Part shown: positions 1 to 6,973 of the stretch, one piece after another
How positions within the stretch are numbered: the stretch's first letter is position 1
Layout: the number at the start of each line of letters is the position of its first letter
Position numbers and translations under genes: made by a program
Notes under the pieces: model-generated
The model's database searches: none
Told to the model about the DNA's origin: nothing
The model's input: only the letters and a program-made list of their open reading frames with translations
NCBI GenBank assembly: GCA_050115555.1
Contig: JASFQI010000018.1
Location: 1-28,466 of the forward strand
Source of the DNA: JASFQI01 sp050115555
Lineage (GTDB): Bacteria > Desulfobacterota > DSM-4660 > Desulfatiglandales > HGW-15
DNA: 28,466 nt
Direction of reading: 5' to 3'

Positions 1-54
1 GAACCCCCTTTGAAACAGGGGTCATGCGGAGTGTGAAGGGGGAGATTCGGGACA

Positions 55-2658
55 TTGACCAATGATGCCGTGCTGAGTTCGGCCGAGGAGAATAGCGTGG
101 ACCAAGGAACGCACCCCATTCATTACGATCTACGGCTGGAAGTGGACCTCGAGCGATCCCTTTTCCTGGGATCCGTGATCATCGATATCCAGGCTCAAGG
201 GGCGGTCCAGTCCGTGGAACTCGACCTCGTCGAACTGTCTGTCCAACGTTGCGCCGTGGGTCGGAAGGAACCAAGGCCCTGCGAATTCCATGTGGATGAG
301 CAGAGAAAAATACTTCACATCGTGCTCCCTGAGACCTGTGAAGGAACCCTGACATGCCGCGTGGACTTCGAGGGCCAACTCAAGGACGGCATGATCGGGT
401 TTTACCGGAGCCGCTATCGCCTTCCCGACAAGTCGGGGTACATCGCGGTTACTCAGTTCGAGGAGAGCGAGGCACGGCGAACGTTTCCCTGCTTCGATCA
501 TCCTTCCATGAAAGCGACCTTTGACGTGGTCCTGGTTGTGGACGAAGAACTCATGGCGGTTTCCAACGGGCCGGTGGAGGAGGAGCAGCCCCTCGGAGAC
601 GGGCGAAAGGCCGTACGTTTTCGCCGTACGCCTCGCATGTCCACCTATCTGCTGTTTTTCGGTGTGGGGCCTTTCCGCACGTTGACGAATGCGGGGCGAG
701 TCGAGATGCGCGCTTTAGCCGTGGCCGACGGCATCGAGAGGGCACGTTACGGGCTGGAGTTCGGCCGCAGATCCCTGGAGTTCCTTGAGGCCTATACAGG
801 GCTCCCCTTCCCGATTCCGAAGCTGGACCTGATTGGAATTCCGGATTTTGCCTTCGGCGCCATGGAAAACTGGGGGGCGATCACGTTTCGGGAAAACCTC
901 CTGCTGCGGGACCCGGGCAGCACGTCCCGGGCGGGAGAGGAGCGAATCTGCGAGGTCATTGCCCATGAGCTGGCGCACCAGTGGTTCGGGAACCTGGTCA
1001 CGCCATGGACATGGAACGAGTTGTGGCTGAACGAAAGCTTCGCCACGTACTTCGGGTTTTATGTGCTGGATACCTTTTTCCCGGAATGGGAGGCCTGGGA
1101 CCGTTTTCTGGAGGGACAGGTGCACACGGCGATGGAGCGGGATGCCCTGCGGGAGACCCTTGCCGTGGACATCGCTGAAGAGGAATCGGTGAAGATCAAT
1201 GCAAGCACGGCCCCCATTATCTACAACAAGGGAGGCGCGGTCCTGAGGCAGCTTCAGGCCTGTCTGGGGGAAACGGAATTTCGCGAAGGCGTTCGTACCT
1301 ATTTGTCGTCACACGCCTATGACTGCGCATCGAGCCGCTCGGCCTGGAAGTCCCTGTCCAACGCCTCGAGTCGGCCTGTGGAACCCATGATTCGCGAATG
1401 GGTGGAGCAGCAGGGCTTTCCTCTGGTCGAGGCCCGAAGAGAGGGGAGCCGATTGGTGCTGATTCAGGAGCGCTTCACTTTTTTGCCGCTGGACTCTGAC
1501 ACGCTATGGCAGATCCCGATTCGAGTGCTTCTCCTGGAAGAAGACAGGTCCACGCGAACCGTCGAGACGGTCCTCGAGGAACGAACCGGTTCGTTGGACC
1601 TGGGTTCCTCGGCCGCAGCCTTTAAGGTGAATTTCGGCCAAACTGGATTTTACCGGGTGAAGTATACAGACCAAGAGGCGCTCGAAAGGCTTGGTCAGGC
1701 CGTGGAAGAGCATTCCCTTTCGGCGTGTGATCGATGGGGGATTCAGGATGATCTCTATGCCTTACTCAAGCGGGGGGATCTCACCCTGCAGGACTACCTC
1801 GCCTTCGTGCACCACTACCGGGACGAGGACGCGTACCTGCCGCTTGCCGGCCTGGGAGACAACCTGCATCACGCCTGGCTGGTTTTCGAGGAATCGGGGT
1901 GTGAACAGATCGCCACGCTGGCCCTTCAATTGCTCGAAGGGGCCCTTCAAAGAATCGGGATGGAGCCGAAGCCTGGGGAAGCCCTCCCGGTCAGTCGACT
2001 GAGGGATCAGGTTCTTTGGCAGGCGGGCCGGTTCGGAAGCCGGAAAGCGCGGGCGTTCGGGCTGGATCGGTTTTCAGCGCTCACAGAGGGAGGAAAGGTC
2101 CACCCGGACATCCTGGGCGCCGTCCTGCGAACGGCTGCCATGGAGCTCGGCGAGCCGGCCTTTGAGTGGTTCGAGGACAGGCTTTCCCGGTCGCAGAGCG
2201 AGTTCGAGAGGACGATCGTGCTTGAGGCCATGGGGTGCTTCGGGGATGAAGACACGGTCCAGAGAGCGCTCGGCTATGTGCTGGAACGGGTGCCTGCGCG
2301 AAACAAGTTCGTGCCGGTTGCGCGAATGGCCGGCAATCCTCGGGCCCTTCCCCTTCTCTGGGACTGGTACGTGAAACATTTTGAAAGGATTCGGGGCTTT
2401 CATCCCCTGCACCATGAGCGAATCATCACCTACACGGTGCCCATGGGAGGTCTCGGCCGGGAATCGGAGGTCAAGCGGTTTCTCGAGGCCGAGGTGGAGA
2501 AGTCGGGGTGTGTGGCAGGGGATGTCGTTCGCTTATCCCTGGAATGGCTCGAGGTCCATCAGCGGATGAGGGCACGTGGCGCCGAAGCGGTTCGTTTCAA
2601 GGGCGAAAGGGGACCCGTTTCCTATGATCGACTGGATGCACAGTCAAAGAGAGCGTGA
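55..2658 (+). CDS. M1-family zinc aminopeptidase
   Basis: This 867-residue protein is a gluzincin aminopeptidase that removes N-terminal residues from peptides, probably in the cytoplasm because no signal peptide is visible. The exopeptidase motif GAMEN lies at residues 268-272. The zinc site is H304-E305-x-x-H308, with the third ligand E327 exactly 19 residues after H308 in an NE pair. A tyrosine near residue 391 (IIYNKGG) is the usual transition-state stabiliser. The second half is a long helical region, as in ERAP1/puromycin-sensitive-type M1 enzymes, and the length is normal for that branch. The start is TTG: an in-frame stop lies at 34-36, and a GGGGGAG Shine-Dalgarno sits about 9 nt upstream of the TTG. 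The natural peptide substrates cannot be read from sequence. A link to the peptide importer further right is inference. Confidence 0.95.
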   Translation: MTNDAVLSSAEENSVDQGTHPIHYDLRLEVDLERSLFLGSVIIDIQAQGAVQSVELDLVELSVQRCAVGRKEPRPCEFHVDEQRKILHIVLPETCEGTLTCRVDFEGQLKDGMIGFYRSRYRLPDKSGYIAVTQFEESEARRTFPCFDHPSMKATFDVVLVVDEELMAVSNGPVEEEQPLGDGRKAVRFRRTPRMSTYLLFFGVGPFRTLTNAGRVEMRALAVADGIERARYGLEFGRRSLEFLEAYTGLPFPIPKLDLIGIPDFAFGAMENWGAITFRENLLLRDPGSTSRAGEERICEVIAHELAHQWFGNLVTPWTWNELWLNESFATYFGFYVLDTFFPEWEAWDRFLEGQVHTAMERDALRETLAVDIAEEESVKINASTAPIIYNKGGAVLRQLQACLGETEFREGVRTYLSSHAYDCASSRSAWKSLSNASSRPVEPMIREWVEQQGFPLVEARREGSRLVLIQERFTFLPLDSDTLWQIPIRVLLLEEDRSTRTVETVLEERTGSLDLGSSAAAFKVNFGQTGFYRVKYTDQEALERLGQAVEEHSLSACDRWGIQDDLYALLKRGDLTLQDYLAFVHHYRDEDAYLPLAGLGDNLHHAWLVFEESGCEQIATLALQLLEGALQRIGMEPKPGEALPVSRLRDQVLWQAGRFGSRKARAFGLDRFSALTEGGKVHPDILGAVLRTAAMELGEPAFEWFEDRLSRSQSEFERTIVLEAMGCFGDEDTVQRALGYVLERVPARNKFVPVARMAGNPRALPLLWDWYVKHFERIRGFHPLHHERIITYTVPMGGLGRESEVKRFLEAEVEKSGCVAGDVVRLSLEWLEVHQRMRARGAEAVRFKGERGPVSYDRLDAQSKRA

Positions 2659-3070
2659 CGGACACGCCTTTCCTTTCGGGTTTGGTGTGCTGAAAAACGC
2701 ATGACCTGAAACGATGACACAAGGGAGCGGCATGCCTCTTGGTGTCATGAGTGGCGCTGTCAGAACGATGACGGTTTTTGACGTTTGATTTTGGTCGAAG
2801 GCGCACCGTCCCTCCCAAAGGAGGGGGAGCCGGTGTGGGCTTTCCACCCCTTGCTTTTCTGCAACCCCTCCTTGCCCCATTCCGATTTCCACATCCAGAT
2901 GAAATTTCAATAGATCCAGTCGGTTGGCAGATAAAAATCCGTGCAATCGACGCCCTTGTTTCGACCCCGAACGCCCCAAAGCGTCACTTTCCAACGGCCT
3001 CATCGAGCATGGTTCTTGCATAATTCTTCAAAGAGGATCTTCAGGGGGGAATTTAGAACCAGGAGGGGGA
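2659..3070. other. gene-poor interval with two hairpins
   Basis: This 412-nt stretch between the aminopeptidase and the next small ORF has no convincing coding sequence. It holds an imperfect hairpin at 2714-2748, whose outer arms ATGACAC and GTGTCAT pair perfectly, followed by AAG opposite CTT with one unpaired G. A second hairpin at 2810-2825 pairs CCCTCC with GGAGGG around a CAAA loop. Neither is followed by a clean T run, so a terminator role is uncertain. CATAAT at 3019-3024 resembles a -10 box but has no -35 partner. Confidence 0.5.
2714..2748. repeat. imperfect inverted repeat downstream of the aminopeptidase gene
   Basis: The arms ATGACACAAG and CTTGGTGTCAT pair over ten positions with one extra G in the right arm, around a GC-rich loop. 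It begins 55 nt after the aminopeptidase stop codon. It may be a 3' mRNA end or stabilising hairpin, although no T tract follows directly. Confidence 0.4.
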
Positions 3071-3286
3071 ATGAGATTACGCCTAGAAAAGGACTGGGGA
3101 AAGAATCCATTCAAGGGACCAGAGAACACAGAGCATACCGAACTCGAAAGCCGGCTCATTGCCTTGAATGCTGCGATCGAGGCGGCAAGAGCAGGGGATC
3201 CGGGTCAGGCGTTTTACGTGAGGGTTTCCTCGTATCTCCAAGGCATTGGAAGCCTGTTTGCTTCGGGCCGGGGAGACAAAGGCTAG
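3071..3286 (+). CDS. short ORF carrying a chemoreceptor signalling-tip sequence; micro-protein or gene remnant
   Basis: Seventy-one residues follow an ATG with a strong AGGAGG Shine-Dalgarno at 3061-3066. Residues 29-42 (LIALNAAIEAARAG) match the highly conserved hairpin tip of methyl-accepting chemotaxis proteins, the part that contacts CheA and CheW. The match decays after about residue 50, where GQAFYV replaces the usual GRGFAV and the following helix is not conserved. There is no membrane segment, HAMP or ligand domain. The first 25 residues are not recognised. The stop codon overlaps the stop of the convergent DUF3135 gene by 4 bp. It could be a decayed fragment of a larger receptor gene, or a small protein that mimics the receptor tip. 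The strong ribosome binding site argues mildly for translation, and the poor match downstream argues for decay. Confidence 0.45.
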   Translation: MRLRLEKDWGKNPFKGPENTEHTELESRLIALNAAIEAARAGDPGQAFYVRVSSYLQGIGSLFASGRGDKG

Positions 3287-3618
3287 TCCTTCCACCGGTC
3301 GAGAGCCCGGTGGGCTTTCTGTAACGTTGGTTGCCAGACTTCGCGAACGTGCTCCCAAAAAAACGTTTGGGCCAGGACGAAGCGGTTGTGCTTGCAGCCC
3401 GCTCCCTTCATTCTTCGATTCCATTTTTCCTGGAGTTCCCTCAGCCGTTCCCTCTGGCAGGGATCGTCTGTGGAGTTGATGACTTCTTCGATCAGGCGCT
3501 TTCGTTCCCGCTCAAAGGCAAAGCGATCCTCCCGAAACAGGCGGGAGAGCTCCTTGTGTCTCTCCAAGGCCTCCTGCTCTCTTTTTTCCTTGTTTTGACT
3601 CCAGTTCAGTGCATCCAT
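3283..3618 (-). CDS. DUF3135 family protein
   Basis: This predicted 111-residue, highly charged, mostly helical cytoplasmic protein matches the pattern I associate with DUF3135. A start such as ELSRLFREDRFAFERER leads into an RLIEEVI helix, then RERLRELQEKWNRR, then a C-terminal helix with hydrophobic and tryptophan positions. The function of the family is unknown. The ATG at 3618 is preferred over a start at 3948 because a near-consensus promoter at 3743-3771 lies inside the longer version and because the upstream residues have low-complexity, non-protein character. GGGA lies just upstream of the ATG. It is convergent with the chemoreceptor-tip ORF. Confidence 0.75.
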   Translation of the reverse strand: MDALNWSQNKEKREQEALERHKELSRLFREDRFAFERERKRLIEEVINSTDDPCQRERLRELQEKWNRRMKGAGCKHNRFVLAQTFFWEHVREVWQPTLQKAHRALDRWKD

Positions 3619-3742
3619 AATTCCCTGCTTCGTATGGGTCCGTTTCAGAAATTCTGCTCCGTTTCCAGGGAGAAACCGTGAGGTGAGATGGAACGGAGGA
3701 AGGAAATCGAGCAGTCTGTCAACCCCCTTCAGTTTGTTATTC

Positions 3743-3771
3743 TTTATACAACCGATAGGGGTTCTTGTCAA
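3743..3771 (-). promoter_or_regulatory. sigma-70 promoter for the DUF3135 gene
   Basis: On the minus strand, TTGACA (3771-3766) is followed after exactly 17 nt by TATAAA (3748-3743), matching the housekeeping consensus at 11 of 12 positions. Transcription would start near 3736, giving a leader of about 118 nt before the ATG at 3618. Confidence 0.85.
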
Positions 3772-4080
3772 CCAATCATGCACATCTTGAAGGCTCCTGC
3801 CGCAGTGTCGAATTCTCCCCGGAGTGCGTAAATAACCCTGGGAAAGGCGTGCCGGGCCTGGAGGGGGTGAGTTGTTTTCGTCCTCGGCAAGGCACCCCCC
3901 CCCGGTTCGAAAACCGGAACAAAACCGGAATGAAAAGGCTTGGCTCATTCCCGCTAGAGCAGGACCGCAGGGAGAAGGACTAAGAGAGGTTCATTCGATT
4001 TTCTTCAGGAGGTTTTGGTTTGTTTTTGCCCGATGATGGGATACCATGCCAAGTCGGCATCGATGGTCTCAGGAGGAAAT
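3772..4080. other. non-coding interval between the divergent DUF3135 and 118-aa genes
   Basis: About 310 nt lie between the minus-strand promoter of the DUF3135 gene and the start of the plus-strand 118-aa gene. It contains a perfect small hairpin at 3902-3917 (CCGGTT and AACCGG around CGAA). A second stem near 4046-4060 pairs ATGCC with GGCAT just upstream of the ribosome binding site of the next gene. AGGAGG at 4007-4012 is an additional ribosome-binding-like site without a well-placed start codon in the preferred frame. No confident plus-strand promoter is visible. Confidence 0.45.
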
Positions 4081-4437
4081 ATGGATATCAAGGCGGCTAT
4101 TACGACGCTGAGCCAGGGGGAAAAGATCAAGGCCGGACTCATCTGGACTTCCCAGTGCCTCGTCATGCTCGAAGGCCTCGGTGGTGTGGAACGAGGGGGA
4201 GGTGTGCAGGTGGTGCGCGGTCTGATCGCGATGATCGGCAGCGAGGTGGCCCTGGCCCGAACCATCACGGGAGAACCGGGGTGGGGGGAGATCCCCCCCG
4301 CGCTGGAAAGGGCCATGGTGATGATCGACTCGGGGGTGCCACAGGAGGCCAACGGCCACTTGGCCATGGCACTCAGCAGGACGACTGGCATGCTTGAGAG
4401 GGCTGTGGCGTTTCTTCGGGATCAGGATATGTTTTAG
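4081..4437 (+). CDS. hypothetical protein, 118 residues, helical
   Basis: I do not recognise this protein. The ATG at 4081 follows AGGAGGAAAT directly, which decides the start over a TTG at 4015. The predicted product is soluble, with alternating hydrophobic positions typical of a helical bundle (KAGLIWTSQCLVMLEGL, LIAMIGSEVALARTI, LAMALSRTTGMLERAVAFL), no transmembrane segment and one cysteine. Helices are separated by Gly/Pro-containing turns (GGVERGGG, GEPGWGEIPP). It lies 190 bp upstream of larB on the same strand, but larB has its own promoter candidate, so co-function is not implied. Confidence 0.75.
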   Translation: MDIKAAITTLSQGEKIKAGLIWTSQCLVMLEGLGGVERGGGVQVVRGLIAMIGSEVALARTITGEPGWGEIPPALERAMVMIDSGVPQEANGHLAMALSRTTGMLERAVAFLRDQDMF

Positions 4438-4444
4438 CGGTCAT

Positions 4445-4466
4445 AATTCATGAATTCATGTTTTTT
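4445..4466 (+). terminator. weak terminator-like palindrome with T run
   Basis: Two overlapping 12-nt perfect palindromes (AATTCATGAATT and CATGAATTCATG) are followed at once by six T residues, 8 nt after the stop of the 118-aa gene. The stem is AT-rich and short, so it may be a weak terminator or a protein-binding palindrome. Confidence 0.35.
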
Positions 4467-4508
4467 CCATTTTGAATAGCTTTTTTTATTATTTACTGTC
4501 TCCTTATT

Positions 4509-4517
4509 TGTTATAAT
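4509..4517 (+). promoter_or_regulatory. extended -10 promoter upstream of larB
   Basis: TG-T-TATAAT is a perfect extended -10 element inside an AT-rich stretch (4460-4550) of otherwise GC-rich DNA. No good -35 is present at the normal spacing, as is common for extended -10 promoters. Transcription would begin near 4524, about 105 nt before the larB start. Confidence 0.6.
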
Positions 4518-4627
4518 CTTTGTTGTATTTGCAGTGAAACGCTTCATTTTTTTGTCCCACATAGGGTGCCTGGAGATCACGACGCGGTAGCAGGGGCCGT
4601 TCCGGTGGGACGGCCGGAGGAGCGGAG

Positions 4628-5389
4628 TTGCAGGAAGACCGAATCAAGGCCCTTCTCCTGGATGTGAAGCAAGGGCGGGTCAATGTGGAGGAGGCGATCG
4701 CCGCACTAAGGGATCTCCCTTTCGAGGATATCGGGGTGGCGTGCATTGATCACCACCGCGAGCTTCGCCGGGGTGCTCCGGAGGTGATTTTCGGAGAAGG
4801 CAAGCGGCTCGAAGACATCCTGGCGATCATGGGGCGAATGATCGAGAGGAAGCAAAACGTCCTGGTGACCCGCCTTTCCGGAGACAAGGCCTCGCGTGTT
4901 CGAGAAAAGCATCCAGAGAGCGTGTACCACGAGCGGGCCGCAGCCCTCACCCTCACCTTCGAAACCCCCATAATGAAGGGGCGGGACACCATCCTGGTCA
5001 TCAGTGCGGGGACCTCGGATATCCGCGTGGCCGAGGAGGCTGCGGTCACGGCGTGGTTCATGGGAAATGAAGTGGATACCCTCCACGATGTGGGCATCTC
5101 CGGGATCCATAGGCTCCTGGCCCATCGAAAGAGGATCACCGAGGCCGGGGTCATCGTGGTGGTAGCGGGCATGGAAGGGGCCCTGCCCAGCGTGGTGGCA
5201 GGACTCGTGGCAAAGCCCGTGATCGCTGTTCCCACCAGTGTGGGATATGGCGCGAGCTTCGGCGGTCTGGCTGCACTCCTTGGCATGCTCACCTCCTGTG
5301 CCGCCGGCGTGACCGTGGTGAACATCGACAACGGGTTCGGGGCCGGCTATGCCGCAGCCCTGATCAACCGCGATCCCGCATCGGGATGA
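4628..5389 (+). CDS. larB: LarB, pyridinium-3,5-biscarboxylic acid mononucleotide synthase
   Basis: LarB carboxylates nicotinic acid adenine dinucleotide at C5 and releases AMP, giving the biscarboxylate precursor of the nickel-pincer nucleotide cofactor. The 253-residue product has the expected two-part build. The N-terminal region contains the family pattern DHHRELRRGAPEVIFGEGK. The C-terminal AIR-carboxylase (PurE)-like domain contains VISAGTSDIRVAEEAAVTA, VVVAGMEGALPSVVAGL, PTSVGYGASFGGLAAL and the closing NIDNGFGAGYAAALIN. The start is TTG, with GGAGGAG about 6 nt upstream. LarC, LarE and LarA are not in the window. LarB homologues also occur away from lar operons, so the final enzyme served here is unknown. 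Confidence 0.93.
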   Translation: MQEDRIKALLLDVKQGRVNVEEAIAALRDLPFEDIGVACIDHHRELRRGAPEVIFGEGKRLEDILAIMGRMIERKQNVLVTRLSGDKASRVREKHPESVYHERAAALTLTFETPIMKGRDTILVISAGTSDIRVAEEAAVTAWFMGNEVDTLHDVGISGIHRLLAHRKRITEAGVIVVVAGMEGALPSVVAGLVAKPVIAVPTSVGYGASFGGLAALLGMLTSCAAGVTVVNIDNGFGAGYAAALINRDPASG

Positions 5390-5433
5390 GCCCTTCCTTT
5401 CTTTCTCCCGGGCCTTCCGTCTTTTGGCCTCGC

Positions 5434-6834
5434 TTATGCCGTACTGAATCCTTTTGGTTCACCTGCGCGGGGGGCTCGAAGGGCCTTGGCATGCGTACGC
5501 AGTTCGGCCACCCGGGAACGTTGGTCCGGGTTCCAGCAGGGGATCAGCGTATTATTGTGATACAGGGGCTCGGAAAGATCCCACGAGGAGGCTTGAACCG
5601 CACGGTCCCAGAGCGTCGTGTGGGGCATGGGGGAGTACTCGGCAAGATACGGCACGGCACCGGCACGGTCCACGGTCTCGAGTGTTTTTCGAACCGAGGC
5701 CACACTCTGTCCGGGAAGCCCCAGGAGCACGTACACCCCGACGTCTCTTCGCCCGAAACCGGCTTGCCCAAGGAGCCGGACAGCCCGTTCAAAATCCCCT
5801 TCCCCCACCTTGTTGTCGAGATTTCCGCGAAGGTTCGGGTCGGACGTTTCCAGGCCGAGACGGATCGTTCGGAATCCGGTCTGCCGAAGCAGGCGCGCTG
5901 TGTCCAACGTAAGCTCGCGCACGTGCAGGGCATTGGGTGTGTGAAAACGGACATTCAGGCCCCTTGAAAGGAGCTTTTCCAGCAGGATGTTCAAGTGAGT
6001 GTCTGCGTTTACGAGCAGAGCGTCGTCGTAAAAGGCCACATCCCGAACCCTCAGGTGATCATGCCAGTAGAGGATCTCAGCCAGGACCTCCTCCGGATCC
6101 CTCTGGATGAACGAGGGCTGGAGATAGGCACTCGCGCAGTAGCGACAACGGTAAGGGCAGCCCCACGAGGTGGCAATGCAGACGTACTCGGGTCGACGCA
6201 GGAGATCAAAGGCCGGGTAGGGTGGGGGTGCGTTTTGCGGGGGATGCGCAGGGAGCGGAACCCCAAGGCGTTGCAGGGTGTGGATCAGCGACTCCATTGG
6301 GAACGTGTCTCCGGTATCCGCCACGTAGTCCGCGCCGGAACAGGACTGAGCGTGGGCGCGGCAGAGCCGGGCATAAACTCCGCCCAGAAGTACCGGGACG
6401 TTCGGGTGAACCTGCTTGACCATTGCCACGGCCTCCTGCACGCCCGGGTACCAGTAGGTCATGAGGGAGGTAACGAGCACGACGGAAGGGGATTCAACCC
6501 TTTGAAGCGCTTGAACAAAGAGATCGGGGGAGATACCGTACCGGCTGAAAGGCCTGGGAACGTGGGAAAGAGGTGCAGGCCGCTCGACTTCCTCACGCCA
6601 GAACTTGCCGGTCCCGTAAGCGCGCCGGGTAGGGGCGGTAAGTCCGCTTCCCGTTATCATTCCGGGATGGTGAATGTCCAGGCAGTCGATGAGGTGGACC
6701 TCGTACCCACGGCTTCGCAGAAATCCGGTCAGGGAAAGGAGCCCGAGCGGCTTGGACCAGAGATCGTAGGCCGCAAAGTCATAGATCCAGGGGTTGATCA
6801 GGAGGACACGGGGGTTCATGGGATTCGTTTCCAT
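5434..6834 (-). CDS. B12-binding-domain radical SAM protein
   Basis: This 466-residue protein has an N-terminal Rossmann-like region of the B12-binding radical SAM class (RVLLINPW, KPLGLLSLTGFLRSRGYEV, then VVLVTSLMTYWYPG and PVLLGGVYA). The radical SAM core carries the iron-sulfur motif C226-x3-C230-x2-C233. Core strands continue through DVAFYDDALL, FHTPNALHV, IRLGLETSD and GVYVLLGLPGQ. Such enzymes make a 5'-deoxyadenosyl radical and often perform methylation or rearrangement, but the substrate is not evident. The ATG at 6834 is used; an ATG at 6819 is possible, and neither has a strong Shine-Dalgarno. It is convergent with larB and divergent from the AOR gene. No partner biosynthetic genes lie next to it. 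Confidence 0.88.
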   Translation of the reverse strand: METNPMNPRVLLINPWIYDFAAYDLWSKPLGLLSLTGFLRSRGYEVHLIDCLDIHHPGMITGSGLTAPTRRAYGTGKFWREEVERPAPLSHVPRPFSRYGISPDLFVQALQRVESPSVVLVTSLMTYWYPGVQEAVAMVKQVHPNVPVLLGGVYARLCRAHAQSCSGADYVADTGDTFPMESLIHTLQRLGVPLPAHPPQNAPPPYPAFDLLRRPEYVCIATSWGCPYRCRYCASAYLQPSFIQRDPEEVLAEILYWHDHLRVRDVAFYDDALLVNADTHLNILLEKLLSRGLNVRFHTPNALHVRELTLDTARLLRQTGFRTIRLGLETSDPNLRGNLDNKVGEGDFERAVRLLGQAGFGRRDVGVYVLLGLPGQSVASVRKTLETVDRAGAVPYLAEYSPMPHTTLWDRAVQASSWDLSEPLYHNNTLIPCWNPDQRSRVAELRTHAKALRAPRAGEPKGFSTA

Positions 6835-6860
6835 GGTGTAGAGAACCTTTGAAGCAAATC

Positions 6861-6889
6861 AGTATTTCGCTGAGATTTGAAAAAGTAAA
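6861..6889 (-). promoter_or_regulatory. possible promoter for the radical SAM gene
   Basis: On the minus strand, TTTACT (6889-6884) and AATACT (6866-6861) are separated by 17 nt. Each matches four of six consensus positions. It lies 27 nt upstream of the proposed start codon. Confidence 0.4.
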
Positions 6890-6934
6890 GAGGGGAATCC
6901 TTTCAGGCCGGGAGTTCAGGAGAACCCCATTCCC

Positions 6935-6962
6935 TTGACAGACATGCCCGTTTTGGCATAGA
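6935..6962 (+). promoter_or_regulatory. possible promoter/operator for the AOR-MttB operon
   Basis: A perfect -35 TTGACA (6935-6940) is followed after 16 nt by CATAGA, a poor -10. An inverted repeat (ATGCC, 6 nt, GGCAT at 6944-6959) fills the spacer and overlaps the -10 candidate, which would suit a regulator site. The -10 would leave almost no leader before the ATG at 6974, so the true start site is uncertain. Confidence 0.4.
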
Positions 6963-6973
6963 GGCATCGTACC

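Noticed and set aside
3619..3948. N-terminal extension of the DUF3135 ORF
   Set aside because: It contains the gene's own TTGACA-N17-TATAAA promoter and reads as non-protein sequence.
6661..6678. DxHxxG motif in the radical SAM protein (DIHHPG, residues 53-58) as a base-off cobalamin site
   Set aside because: It lies at a different position in the Rossmann fold from the methionine-synthase-type motif and is probably coincidental.
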